64,000 bases of DNA from Drosophila pseudoobscura (GCF_009870125.1 NC_046681.1:9747001-9811000), one strand, 5' to 3'; counted from the stretch's first letter, positions 36,573 through 48,913 are shown. Numbers and translations: made by a program. Notes: generated by a model from the sequence alone, not told the origin.

Positions 36573-36578
36573 AATAAA
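36573..36578 (+). terminator. Polyadenylation signal of the 36-kb peptide gene
   Basis: AATAAA 43 bp after the TAA at 36528-36530. Confidence 0.6.
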
Positions 36579-37359
36579 CAATCGCAGTCATTAGTTTAGG
36601 AACAAAACGGACACATTAATTTGATTAATTTAATGGTGGTTATATGCTGTTGATGTTCCATTGGATACTTACTCTTTATAGATTAAATTCTTACAGATTT
36701 AATGGATAAGAGTTTAAAAATATTTTCTCTTAGTTTTAGAAGAAACTTTGCACTGCTTCAGTTACCACAATTTTTTGATAATTGTTTAGAACTCCATACC
36801 TTTATAGATTGCATATAAAACGATATATACATATACGATATATATATGTATGAATGTCATGGTAAATTCATTGTCCTTAGCGCTTCGTATTGCTTCAAAA
36901 GAGCAATTAAGAGCTAAGAGATGATCGTTTGGATATTATCATATCTAAATCATCTATAGATTATTTCTATTTATATTATTTATACATATTCCTCGATAAA
37001 TATGTTGTCTAGACGGCTATATCTATAGCAAATCCACTCTGCCGTGGCTATTGGACAGTCGGCTTCCAGGGAATTCAAAAATATAAAATCCTAAAAGTCT
37101 AAAATTATAATTAGTACAAGGTATTTGGTGAGACTTCGCGTTTTAGATAAGCGGCTCGTTGTGATACCTACATATATCTCAGATGTGTATAGCTTGAATA
37201 TCCTCGCAACCCACCAGGAAACAAACCGTTCATAAAATAAAAAAAACTTCCTTTGTGCACAAATGACTTTTGTATTATATCAATAATAGTTTTGCCCTAA
37301 AAAAATATAGAAAAACTTTGTAGAATTTTTTTTTTAAAACAACTATATAGGGATTTTGT
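36579..37359. other. Short AT-rich gap between convergent genes
   Basis: Contains an ACGATATATACATATACGATATATATATG stretch at about 36821-36850 and otherwise nothing recognisable. It should hold the 3' UTR of the WDR75 gene on the minus strand. Confidence 0.5.
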
Positions 37360-40300
37360 CTAAATTGATAACCTCAATTGTTTTTTCAGCCCCGTGATGA
37401 GCTTCAATCGATGGTCAAGGGCCTGTTGGTCCACCAAATCCGTTCCCAGGGGCTGCAGCTCCTCCTCCAGCTCGGCATTCCGCTCCAGCAATTCCTTGCG
37501 GACTATTAAAGTGGCTTCTTGCTGGGCATCGTTTTCATCTTCTACGTCGCTGTCCTCGTGGGACAGTCCGTTGCCATTGGTGGTGGAACCATTGGTCTCC
37601 GCTGCTGCTGCAGCAGCGGTAACCCGCGAGGTTGCGTCCGCCGGAATCAGCAGCGACTTGACAAACTCGCCGCAGATCAGGCTCATGGCAGGCATCGTGT
37701 GGGCGGACAGATTGACAAACTGTAATGGCGAAATGAACATTAATTGGCATTGACCTTGCTGAAGTTCACAACAAAGTGTGTTTTAGTGGTGTGCGTTGTT
37801 ATTATTTTTCGGTTTTTTCGGGTGTCACGATTGCGGTTCAAGTTCAGTCGTAGTCCCAGTCTCAGCACCGAGACCCAAGCCTCGCTCAACAATGTTAATC
37901 ACATGATTATTGTACTCCTCAAAGGGGGTATTATGATTCACAGCAGAGGTTTGTAATTCTATCCACGGCACTGTCAAAGACATAGCTATGTTCTTGATTG
38001 AGTATCAACATCAGCCATTACCGCCCAATAGCATAAGTTGGAAGATCAGGTCACTATGCCGTATATCTTCCTATGCATATATCCACATGTATGTGCCACG
38101 ATAAGTCCGCCAGGGTATCTAACTCTTCGACTAAAAACACCTTACTTCCCGTCTTGTATTGGTTTGATCGTCTGTCATTGCCTGGGGTTTGTGCGGCGCA
38201 TTAATAAACTGCTCAAGCCCTCGAGTGGATTGTCGTTTAACCTTCGCGCATGCGCTTGGCCATCCACTTGGCCATTTGTTGCTCCACTTTAATGCAAAAT
38301 TGTTTGAACAAAAACAGTCGATGTGCAAACATGTGACCAACTGTCAATTGTAATTGCACAATATCAAGTTGTTTTCCCTCAAATTAATTAAAGAATAAAA
38401 TCGGCAGGAAGCAAACAATCATTTGTGACTCAATACATGACTCGGCGGCGATAACCCAGCTAGAGTATACAAATTGAGATGACTTTCAGCTTTCCACAAG
38501 CTTGAACCGACTTAAACTAGAAAAACTCTGGGAAAAATAATGGTAATGCCTAAATATAATTAAGGCAAGTGCCAGGCCCGCACACAAGATATTATTATTA
38601 CACCTAGCAACAGACTTGCGGAAATTTACTATTTACACAGTCTAGAAAAGCGATCCCAATTACGTACATATTTTGGCCAGGAAAATACTTACAGAAAAAC
38701 AAAAGTAAAGTGTCAAAAGCACGCAATGGCCATGCCATGCTTCTGCCCTACGCATAAACAACATATTGAGTAACGAAGTCCGAGAGAGAAGAGAGGGGCG
38801 CAAGGAGAGAACGAGGGAGAGCGTAATTGAAAGCACAGTGGAACAAAGATAACAATAACTGGTTGTGGGACCACTATATACATATAATGTGGTTAAAAAG
38901 AATAGAATGCTGACTCGGAATCTTCAGATTTTAAGCTTATGTTCAGAGTTCCTATAATTTCTTCTTCCCTAAAGTAAAGTTTTCTTTAATCGGAAACTGA
39001 AGCAAATGGTCAATAAAACCTGGATTGAGGTGAAACTAGAAACCTCAGATTTCAGTGACCATTATGATATAGGCATTTAAAATATTATAAAAATAGATGT
39101 TAATGGGAATACATATAAATATTAGTCTTTAGTACTAAAAACGCTATATACATTTTTTCCACTGTCCAAAAGGGGGCTTGCATCGGCACGACTGCACTTG
39201 CCATTCACAATAGCCACCACCGGAGCTTAAGAGAAAGAAACAGGCAGTAAAGAGCGAGCGATTCGCAAACAATAACAAAACGAACTTTACGAGCCACGAG
39301 CGGGGCTTTCGTTCCGTTAGAATTATGAGAGCGGAGCACGCACGAAGCGGCTGGCCTGGTGCTCGTGCCCGTGCCCGGCCACGCCGAGTATAAATGTCGA
39401 AGTGCTTCGCCGACAAGTTTACACTTTACCGTTGTATTTCAAACAACAAGGGAGCCGGAGCAAGTTCAAGAGAAAGAGAGCGAAAGCGGAAGCGCGTGCC
39501 GCTAAAGTTTACGGAAATAAAATTGAACACAAAAAAGTTCAAAGCGCAAGCCCCCCTCAAGAGGCTTATTTGTCCTCCTCATCAGCAACTGCAGCAGCTG
39601 ACAATAACGCGTCGATTCTTATTAAACAATTTACGATCCAATTAAACAACATTTTACACCAAGAGAGAGGGAACGGAGTGGAGTAGCGTGGATTGGATTG
39701 GATTGGGAAGTAGAGGAAGAGTCACCAAAAATAAACGGCGAAAATGTGGCCCAACTTTTATGCTGTCATTTCCATGCTGTGCCTTGCACTCGTCGCCATC
39801 GGCGCCCATGCTGGACCCGTGCCAATTGTGAATGAGGTGAGTGCGAGCCAAAGGAGTTGTGGGGGGCGCAGTAAAGGCCACATTTATAGGAAAGAGGAGA
39901 AAAATAAAGGAGTAAAGCAGCGCAGAAGGGGAGACTATTTAGGGAATGGCTAAGAAAACAAAAGGAGTACAGTACAATAAAGGGGCCGACCCCTATTCGA
40001 AGAATAGGAGAAAGAAGGAAAAGTTCAGTTCAACTGCAGGATGCATACATTTAGGAGAAGTACAGCAGGGGTCTTATATATAGGGGCAGCAGAAGAGGGC
40101 ATCTTTTTGGGGCAATGACTTCACTGAAAATCTTCTGCGTGGGTGGTAAATGCAACCCAATGTACGGCAAGTGCGGAAGTGCAACCCCCTTCTAATGAAT
40201 AGTGGGCGTTGAACATTTTCTCGAGAAATAAACTGCAGTCTTAATTAAAAGATTGCTTTCTAATTAAAACATGAGACATAATAAACAAGAATTAAAGGGT

Positions 40301-43300
40301 AGCTCTAAACATCAAGCTTAATGAGATTCCAGAACGATTACGCTGTAAGTTTTATTTTTACGATGTGAAAAATAATATTCCACTAAAGTAGGGGAAATGT
40401 ATTGGGTTTTCTTTAAAAATCAAGAATATCTGAAAATTCGTACTCGTTTTATCAGAAATTTGATATACTCATCTGAAATGTAGATGTCAGCTGAATGATA
40501 TAGCTTCCGGATCTGGGCGGTTCGAAATCCAGCTATAAGACGATCTGAGCAAAGTTCCCACCAGATAGCTATAAAACTTAGATACTTTTGGCTGGCATAG
40601 AAACAAACAGATTGCTGCTGATCTAAACATACTTCTTCCCACCTTTAAGGTGTTCCAACCCCTTGCCGAAAGTACAACACCCTCTTCAAAGGGTATACAA
40701 ATACAGTCATTGTACACGTTTACGTCGTGTGTTGTTAATCTCTGTAACTATATATAGCCGGAGCTAATGAAGTAGACAACATCTGTACGAGTATAGTAGA
40801 CAAAGCAGTTTATACAAAATTTCGAGGATTGTGGATCAACCTTATCAATGTCTCCCTGTCTCTGCAGACTTGACCTTTGGTAGAATAAACAAAGTGATTA
40901 ATAATTATATAAATAACAACTGATTGTTCCATAGATGGATGATCTTTGGAAAAGTGATCAAAGACCAAAAAAAAAAAATGAGGAATCCCCAAATAAAACA
41001 AATGGAAAAGTTCTCTGATGATTATTCAAGACTATTCTACTCAAAATGGGATCTGTTAGGAATCGTATCTTTAGATCTTTTCAATGCACGAGACTACAAA
41101 AATCTCATTATTATTCAGTTACTAGGCGGCTGATGATTATTGCGCATGATTTACAAAAATTCCTAAACAAAACCAATTGAAAGGCGCGTCCAAAAATAAA
41201 ACCCACTTTCGAGTAGATGTCGTTATAAATCTCAATGGAAATTATTCAAATTGAGACCAGCAGACGACACAAAAGAACATCACATAACAGAAAGATTAAA
41301 GGGTGCCCCCGTGGGGTAGAACAAAAACGTAAAGGAGGCAACATTGTAAAAATAGTTCAATACATGTTTCAGACGTAGATCAAACAACTTTGACAACCTT
41401 TTTTCTAGCATATAATTATAAAAGACTCCGTTAAAGCTATTCAAAATAGTACATAAGTACATTTTCTGGTCTTCCGAAACTCATATATAAATGTCTTCCA
41501 CAGCACCAACAGCTGATGCCCAAGGTGCCCCAATGGCATTGTCTGCGCTACTTCAAGCACGACGTCTTGATGATGCGTCGCTGTCGCCACTTGCGTGTAC
41601 CAACGGCGCCGCGGCTGGGCGATGTCCTAAAGCGAAAGAAGAAGTAAAGGGAATCGATCCAAGACAAGACAATCATCGTCAATACTCTTTAAACGACTGA
41701 GCAATTGAGCTAATATATAGCCACAAAAAGGAGATTTTTGTACCCAGACCAAAGTTAAGCCATACTAAACCATATACGAAAACAAATTAATTATAAACTT
41801 AAGATACGTCTAACCCATTGTACTTCATAGATGCGTAAGGTTTCAATAAAAACAATAACTTTGAGAACTGTTCATACATAAGCCTATAAACTTTAAAATA
41901 GTTTTTGAACGAGACAATTCTCTCCAGATTTCACCAAAACTAAGACAATAGAAAAAGATAATGAATATGATATATGTATATCCATATCTAAGTCAACTAC
42001 TTTTAAGGCTGAATTCATCAATGTTGAGTGGTACACAATAAACCACAACAGTTATCTGACTTTGAGACATGTCCACACATTTATGGGTGTTTTTCGACTT
42101 TCTGACCTCCTTCTGACTGCGATTATCTGGGATTATGTGGAAGATCCCTGTGTGTTGAAGGTTTTAAGCACTTTGCTGGGTCCAATATCTCCCAAATCCT
42201 ATAAGGGGTTGCTTCCCCAATGTTGACCCGATATCTCGCTTAGTCGTATTTAGGCACATTTAAATTCGTTTGCAAATACAAATAAAACTTACCGCACTGA
42301 CGGCACTATGCTCGCCCCGACCCACTATCAGGGGCCCACTAGTGGTCTCGAGGGCCTCCAGTTCCTTCTTTTGTTGCCTCACATGAATACCAAAGGTGGC
42401 ATGCGTTAGCAGGTTCTCGGTGACGGCGGGCGTCTGGGCAAAGCTGATCGGTGCTGGGGCATCATCCGATGGACTCTGGCCGGGCGCCGCCAGGTATGCA
42501 ATCTCCTGCGTTTGGGTGAGCATCAGCAGAGTGGACTGCGCCTGCCAGTCCACATTAATGGAGTTCTGTTTCGGCTGGCGCCGTGGCAGCCAGGCCAGGC
42601 CATAGGTTTTGGGCAGATTCCTGCGCTGGTAGAGCGGCAGCGGTACATTCGGCTGGAAGACATGCACTGCAAGGAACGATTGATAATATAAAGAGACCTA
42701 CTTTTGACATTCGCAACTCACATTCGTCACTTTTTGTGATGACGGCGATCAGATTGGTCAGTGGATCGAAGGCCAATTGCCGCACCGATAGCTTGAGACC
42801 CGCCTGGAGGCGCAGCGTCAGCAGGTTCCAAATCAACACTCGCGACTCCGTGCACACTGCCACCAGATGCCCCTGAGCGCCAGCTCCAAATTGCACATGC
42901 GATATCTGTGCCAGTCCCTGCATGGGCGCCGCCTTGGAGGGTATTCTCTTGGGTGGTGTCGTGTGCAGATGCCTCCGCTTGGCCGGCGGCTGCTTCGGTA
43001 TGGTGTTGTCATCCAGCTTGAGGATGCTGAACAGAGCCAAGACATCTGTTTGCACCAGATCCTCATAACTCTGTCGCCGCTTGCTTAGCTGATCCAGCCG
43101 ATGCTTGGCCTTGTAGCGATGCCTCGTGTGCAGGCGATGCAATCGAGCATCGAGTTTCCTGAGACGCACTCTGGCTGACTCTGGCCGCACGACACACCGC
43201 TGCAGGTACTCCATCAGCTGTTTCTGGCAGGCGGGGGGCACACTGCACTCGATTCCAAAGCGTCGCAGCAGCTGCAGTTTCTGGTGGAGCGCCAGCTCGG

Positions 43301-45423
43301 ACATTTTCATGATGTGCGTGAACACAGACTCTTTGCTGTCGGCCTCGAGCTCCTTCACCTGATTCCCTTTCACTGGGGTACCCATAATCAGATCCTTGGC
43401 TTGCTGCACCAACGTCTTGTCGTCACTGCTACACAGTGTCTTCAAGATGGCCCACAGTTGCTGCCGCTGTTGGACAATCTCGTTGCGGGCTCCATTCAGC
43501 GTCGTTTTTGCCAGACGCAGCTGGGCCTTGGACAATACACCGTCTAGACCTGGCGGACAGCTGAGAGAGTGTAGGGGCTGGGTCGGATTCCTGGCATCGT
43601 AGAGGGCCAAAATGTTGCCATAACCCACGGCCAGCAGAGAACCATCTTGGGAGAAGCAAATGGAACCAATGGGCAGATTCCTATAGCTTGTCTGGGCCAA
43701 GCAGCTCCACATTATGCCGCGCCTGTAGATGTTCTCCGAGTCGGTGATGCCCCACACTTTGATCACATTATCCTTGCCCGCAGTGGCGCAACGCAAATTG
43801 TCCACTTGGAATTGATTGGAGAAGATGATGGCCTTAAAGCCCTGCTCATGCGGCAGATTAATGTCCGTGTTGAGAATGTAGCTATAAATGTTTATGTTTT
43901 AGTTGTGGATAAACATTGTTTTTGGTTTTGGGTACCTCTGTAGCTTTTCATTGTATTGCCAGAACTTGAGACGCACTTCGGGAAAGTTTTCCAAATCATT
44001 GTACACCTCGCCAGTGGCCATCCAATTGATGTTGAATGCGGCACGTGTCACACGCGTATTGTACACAATCAAGCTATCCTCATGGCTGTGTATGTTATTG
44101 TCCACCACGCGAAGCTGTCAATAAAGAAGCAACTAAAGAATTAGGCACACAAGATAGGAAGCTAAGACTCACATTGTACAGCAAATTCTTGGTGTACGCC
44201 GAATAGAACTGCAAGTGTCCGGCTCTTCCATTGAGTACCAACGTATTGGTACGTGGATTGAGGCGCAAACCCAAAGGGAACTTGCTCCTCCCCGTCTGAT
44301 CCTTTACGTCGTATGTAAAATGCTGTACCGTAGACTTGATGATGCTATTGCTCCCTCCGAGCAGCTGTATGGCATTATCCTCGGTGCAGACGAGTACATG
44401 CTCATTGTCAGCGCTCACCACAATATGGCGTATGGCGCTGGCCATGCGCGGCAGGTATTTGCGCTCCTCGGGCCTGTCCAAGGGCCACTTAACCAGCACT
44501 GTCTCATGACCACCGCTGTAGAGCGTGGCACCAGATGGTGAGAAGGCCAGGCTGGTCACCTCCGTGTGATGCCAATGGAACAGGGTATTGGTCATGGTTT
44601 CTTGTTTGTCAAACTGCCGCCAGACAAAAATTCGTCCCACTGAGTCGGCCGTGGCTACCACCTCCTCGCTGGGACTCATACGTACACACCTAATGGGGTT
44701 CTGGTTGGCGTTCTTGTAGCGACAAAAGTTCCAGGTCTCATAGTTGATAAAATACACATAGAAACCCTGGGCCAAGATTATGTACTTGAACTCGCCCTTT
44801 CCCACATCCACTACGGGTGTTCGCAGTCTGTGAAAAGACAAACAAATTAGAAAGATTCACAGAGATTTTCTGAATTTAAAACCCAAAACTCACTTCAATT
44901 TGAGACCACAGTTGACCGCAATTTTATCTCCCGTGCTTGTGTTGACCACAAACCAGTCGATCTGCTTGCCACTCTTCCGCTTGACTGTCACAAAGGCGCA
45001 GGCGGTGTCGCCGCCCCGGTACAGATTCAATAGGTTGCAGGTTAAGACTTGAAAATCTGCCAATTTTAGATGCACCATTGTTTTGAGGACGCCCGCCCGC
45101 CAGTTCCAACGCAGCAATTTGCCTGTGCTGGTGCAGCCCAGGAGCAGCTCTGGCTGCTTCTGGTCCAGCTCCAGGCTAATCAGCGGCGCCGTGGCATCGT
45201 CCAGGACGCGGGTTAGCTCGCCCGTGCTGGTCACATAGACCTGAACCTTTGGGCCGCATCGCACAAAGATGAATCTAAGGGGGGACATTTGTGGTAAGAA
45301 CTTGAAAGGTCTTTCGCTGACTTTTACTAACCTTCCATCAGGTGAAAAGACGGGCGGATGTTCCACAATGTTACCGCCAGCCAAGTAGTGCAGCTCTAGT
45401 TGGTCTTCTTCCTCGAAATTCAT
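37360..45423 (-). CDS. WDR75: WDR75/Utp17-like WD-repeat protein of the small-subunit processome
   Basis: Nucleolar WD-repeat protein needed for pre-18S rRNA processing and rDNA transcription as part of the U3/tUTP complex. Seven exons close in phase: 45423-45332, 45274-44894, 44827-44173, 44114-43936, 43881-42722, 42666-42293 and 37719-37360, giving 1066 residues. Family-diagnostic text is GLRLNPRTNTLVLNGRAGHL and LRVVDNNIHSHE, with INLPHEQGFKAI in the second propeller; these read like human WDR75. WD-type blades include VTSLAFSPSGATLYSGG and IGSICFSQDGSLLAVGYG. The middle (about residues 560-690) is a basic, charged insert. The last exon carries SAHTMPAMSLICGEFVKSL, an Ala/Asn-rich linker and a coiled coil (ELLERNAELEEELQPL). 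The last intron is 4.6 kb, against 54-69 bp for the others, and contains an oppositely oriented peptide gene. Confidence 0.92.
39389..39394 (+). promoter_or_regulatory. TATA box of the intronic peptide gene
   Basis: TATAAA in CCGAGTATAAATGTCG, preceded by a GC-rich stretch. Transcription would begin near 39418-39420, giving a leader of about 325 nt before the ATG at 39744. The strong core promoter inside a WDR75 intron shows this is an independent gene. Confidence 0.6.
39744..41647 (+). CDS. Secreted 78-residue peptide with two cysteines, nested in a WDR75 intron
   Basis: I do not recognise this gene. Exon 1 (39744-39836) encodes a clear signal peptide (MWPNFYAVISMLCLALVAIG, cleavage probably after AHA, residue 23). 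After a 1667-bp intron (GTGAGT to ttccacag) exon 2 (41504-41647) joins in phase 0 and ends TAA. The mature part, about 55 residues, is basic, holds only Cys44 and Cys58 with 13 residues between (WHCLRYF, then MRRCRHLRV), and ends in KRKKK. One disulfide loop flanked by basic residues suggests a cyclic peptide hormone or a cationic effector peptide. Third codon positions in exon 2 are nearly all G or C, unlike the surrounding intron, which supports real coding. AATAAA follows at 41845. It lies head-to-tail opposite to its host gene. Confidence 0.7.
41845..41850 (+). terminator. Polyadenylation signal of the nested peptide gene
   Basis: AATAAA about 200 bp after the TAA at 41645-41647. Confidence 0.55.
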
Positions 45424-46453
45424 GGCTGTCTGGCGATGTTCCGGATGCTAGCCTACTCTATAGTGCTTGAGCACTGGATATGCAGTCTAAATATACTTAT
45501 TTTATGCAACTAAAACTCCTTTTTCTGATTTATTTTCGAACAAAAGTTCCATCACAGCCAATGCACGTGTAGCGGATAGGATTAGTGTTGTAAAGCGGTT
45601 GTGTGCAGATGTTAAGCACTCGTGTTTTGGAACCAGCTGTTGGCGCGCTAAAATGTTTAATTTCATTATATTTATCTTAAATGTGATAAAAATTGATAAA
45701 TTGACGATCAATTTAAATATTTAAGCTTATTTAAACGTTATAGTCAAATATACATATACAAATTCAAATGGATTTCAAACATTTACATGAGGCATGCAAC
45801 TCTAGGGCTAACATTTATGATAATTCAGTTGTTAAAAATTATGTAAAAGCCTTCCATAATTTATATTATGAATTAAGTATTGCATTTTATTATATATTTA
45901 TTTGATTTGATTAACTGTTTTCGTTTTAATTTGTAAAATGTTCAATTATTTGAATACTGCCGCTCTTTTTAGCGAAAGTAAACTAAAAAGCAGTGCTGCA
46001 AAGTGTTTTTCATATTGCAGCCCTGGAAATGTGCTGAGGTAAACATTAATATGCTTCTGAAAAACATGTAATAAATATAAAAGAAAGTACATATTAGGTT
46101 ATAATCATCTATACGACGACATATAATTATTGTTACTGGTCAATCAATGGTCATTTGAACCACATAACTGCTTAATTGTGGAACACCTCTCACTACTGCA
46201 GGGTAGAACTACTTTATTTGAACTACTATCCTCTTTCGTTTTTTTGTTTTGACCTATTTCGCTAAAACCTTTTTTTACACAAGATCCTATAAAAGCAAGT
46301 ATTTAGAATAAACCAGTTAAGGACAAAATTGATTCATAAATCGTATGAAATGATGTGGGCATGGCTATATGTTCTATATAGCAAGTAATAATCCACGGAA
46401 TATCAAAGCCGAGTAATATGTAAAATATAACTTGAATTTGTCAGTATATTTAC
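45424..46453. other. Intergenic region between divergent WDR75 and malectin genes
   Basis: About 1 kb of AT-rich DNA that must hold the WDR75 promoter near 45.43-45.65 kb. GTGTTGTAAAGCGG (45584-45597) and GTGCTGCAAAGTG (45993-46005) resemble each other. No TATA/initiator pair is obvious on the minus strand, as expected for a housekeeping gene. No further exon is seen. Confidence 0.45.
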
Positions 46454-46545
46454 GGTATATTTTTCAAATGAGATGGTATATTTTGGTATATTTCTGAGGG
46501 TCGGACGGTATATTTTAACGATAAGTCAGTTCACTGGTCACACGA
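46454..46545. promoter_or_regulatory. GGTATATTT array plus Motif-1-like element upstream of malectin
   Basis: GGTATATTT occurs at 46454, 46475, 46485 and 46507, followed by TGGTCACACGA at 46535-46545, which resembles the Drosophila core-promoter Motif 1 (YGGTCACACTR, bound by M1BP). Such GGTATATTT and GGTCACAC pairs are frequent at fly housekeeping promoters. The array is about 330-420 bp before the malectin ATG. Confidence 0.5.
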
Positions 46546-46726
46546 GTCGACAGAAATAAAATTATTAATTTTGCTTAAAATTTTTGCAAATTAATAGTAC
46601 AGGATAAGCTATTAGTGGCTTAGATCGGAGCAAGTGTCTTTTGCCAATATTTGTAATACCGCGAATGGTGTGGTTAGCCGCTGGTGTGGCACTACTGCGC
46701 AACCCCCTGGCACACGAAGGCTGCAA

Positions 46727-46734
46727 TATATAAA
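46727..46734 (+). promoter_or_regulatory. TATA-like element before malectin
   Basis: TATATAAA about 145 bp before the chosen ATG. No clear initiator follows at the right distance, so use is uncertain. Confidence 0.35.
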
Positions 46735-46876
46735 AATATATTGTTAATGGATCAATTGGCCGTACATCCACTGTGAAGTAAGGGATCGGAGCTAAGAAGT
46801 CAACGGCACGCAACGAGTGGACGCCCCCAAAAAAGAACCGCACCGCAGTGCCCTGCGGCAGCCACAAAAAATCAAC

Positions 46877-48016
46877 ATGAAGAAGAAACTCAAATTAACA
46901 ACAACAAAAACGACTGAGAACATGTGCAACGTAGCATGCAATGGTGGAGACTACTTGCGGGCAAGTAGTAATAGTAGTACTGGATGCAGAGGAGGGCAGC
47001 CCCTGCAGCCGGTCGTGGTGCTGCTTTTGCTCATCGGCTGCTGCTGCCTCAGTATGGCCGCCGCCGATCCCCTTAAGGTTGTGTACGCAGTGAATGCCGG
47101 CGGAGAAGAGCACACGGACCGCAATGGCATTACCTACGAGGCGGATCCGCTAAAGAATGTGGGCATTGCCTCGGACTACGGCAAGCATCTGCTGATGATT
47201 GGACGAACGCACGAGCATGACGAGATGCTGTATCGCACGGAGCGCTACCACACGACGACCTTTGGCTATGACTTCCCCACTGACGGCGACGGTGATTATG
47301 CGCTGATAATGAAGTTCTGCGAGGTGTACTTCGATGCCCCCGGGCGCAAGGTGTTCGATGTGCTGCTGAATCGCAAGCATACGGTCATCAGACAGCTGGA
47401 CATCTACGAGCAGGTGGGTCGTGGCTCGGCCCACGATGAGATTGTCTACTTCAAGATCAACAACGGGCGACTGCACTACTTGGGCGAAGTATCGGATGTG
47501 AGGAACGGCCAGCTGCGGCTGGACTTCATCAAGGGTGCCCTGGACAATCCCAAGATCAATGCCTTTGCCCTGCTCAAAGGAGACATTAGCCAAATTCCCA
47601 CATCGGAAGCCAGCACCAGGATTGGACCCGAGAAGCCCAATCAGGGACAGCAGGAGCGTGTGGTACGCACTCAACGAGACGAAATAGACGAGGATGACGA
47701 GGACCTAGACGATCTGGATGAGCTGGAGGAAGAGGACATGCTCGAGCAGCATGCACCACCACCACCACAGCAGCAGCAACAGCACCAACACCAGAATCAT
47801 CATCATCAACAACAGCCACCACAGCAGCCCCAGCAGCAGCAGCAGCAGCAACAACGCCAAGAGCAATCCCAAGCACAGACGCCCGACTCGAAACGCGCGT
47901 TCAGCGGACCACGTCAACCCAATCCATATTCGATGGATGACTCTTCCATATTGCTTCCAGTGTTTATCGCCATCGGAGCTTTCATACCGCTGCTTTTCTG
48001 CCTGTGCAAGCTGTGA
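46877..48016 (+). CDS. MLEC: Malectin, ER-membrane di-glucosylated N-glycan-binding protein
   Basis: Type I ER membrane lectin that binds Glc2-high-mannose N-glycans early in glycoprotein folding and associates with ribophorin I/OST. Single exon, 379 residues from the first in-frame ATG; the frame farther upstream starts at GTG. The signal core is at residues 45-62 (PVVVLLLLIGCCCLSM), after an unusually long N-region; Met16 is an alternative start. The malectin domain (about 64-235) shows VVYAVNAGG, DYGKHLLMIGRTHEHDE, LYRTERYH and KFCEVYF, including the aromatic and Gly ligand residues of the family. Then come an acidic stretch (DEDDEDLDDLDELEEED), a long Gln/His/Pro run, and a C-terminal membrane anchor (ILLPVFIAIGAFIPLLFCL). 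The polyQ/His linker is an insect-type addition. AATAAA is at 48437. Confidence 0.95.
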   Translation: MKKKLKLTTTKTTENMCNVACNGGDYLRASSNSSTGCRGGQPLQPVVVLLLLIGCCCLSMAAADPLKVVYAVNAGGEEHTDRNGITYEADPLKNVGIASDYGKHLLMIGRTHEHDEMLYRTERYHTTTFGYDFPTDGDGDYALIMKFCEVYFDAPGRKVFDVLLNRKHTVIRQLDIYEQVGRGSAHDEIVYFKINNGRLHYLGEVSDVRNGQLRLDFIKGALDNPKINAFALLKGDISQIPTSEASTRIGPEKPNQGQQERVVRTQRDEIDEDDEDLDDLDELEEEDMLEQHAPPPPQQQQQHQHQNHHHQQQPPQQPQQQQQQQQRQEQSQAQTPDSKRAFSGPRQPNPYSMDDSSILLPVFIAIGAFIPLLFCLCKL

Positions 48017-48436
48017 TCCCCATGGGAACGATCTTGGTGCCTCGGCCTGTTTGATTTATTGCTTTTTGTGATTTTGATAAAAGACTTAATTGTATACTTA
48101 TCGTTTAGTTTGTACGTTAGGCATACCCTAGAGACCCCCCTTTCCCTCCTTTCCCATCCTCTTTTTCCTTTGCATTTGCCACAAGACGCACAGATCTCCG
48201 CCTCCTCTCCCCATATATCGTTTCTCTCTATAAACCTAAGTCCGTACATATGTGTTCCTTTTTTTGACTACTGCCGTTCCAGGCTGAGTGTACTTAAACA
48301 TATTGTAACTCGATTCTTCCAAACTTAAGAACTTAAATTTTAGTCGGTGTTGTTCTATGGAGAAATGTGCGCACAAATTCTAAGCGGTTTTTTGGCAGTT
48401 TTGCTTGAAAACTGTTTAATTTTTGAATCGAAATGA

Positions 48437-48442
48437 AATAAA
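48437..48442 (+). terminator. Polyadenylation signal of malectin
   Basis: AATAAA 421 bp after the malectin stop codon, followed by a T/G-rich stretch. Confidence 0.6.
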
Positions 48443-48913
48443 GAATCAACCTTGTTTGTTATAAAGCAATATTGTGGTTCATTTTTAGTTTCTTTTTATG
48501 TTTTATTTCGTATTTTTGGTGATCATTGATAAAGCAAAGTCTATTTTTAAAATGAATTTAGATTCAGTAACTGTTCGGCACTAACTTTTGTTTAGTTTAA
48601 GGGCTTAAATTTGCAATTTAATGCAATTTCTGTGACGTCACGTTTGTCAGTTAATTACCGGTTCCAATTTCGAACCTATTGCTCAACACTGATAGCTATC
48701 AAGCTAGTTATATCATCCCTGGCAGACATCCTGTCTGAAAATAACAAACCAATATTATCATTAAGCATATCTTTCGTCCATTTACCAGCCGTTGTTGTTT
48801 TCCAAAATTTTGGTGCTTTCCTAGTCATGAAACACACATACATATCATCTATTCTCCATACGCAGTAACCTGAGGCTGCCAGTGGAAACGACTATTTTGC
48901 ATCATTGCGCCTA

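Noticed and set aside
40515-40530. GGTTCGAAATCC, like a tRNA B box
   Set aside because: It has an extra base relative to the consensus, and no A box or cloverleaf stems can be drawn upstream.
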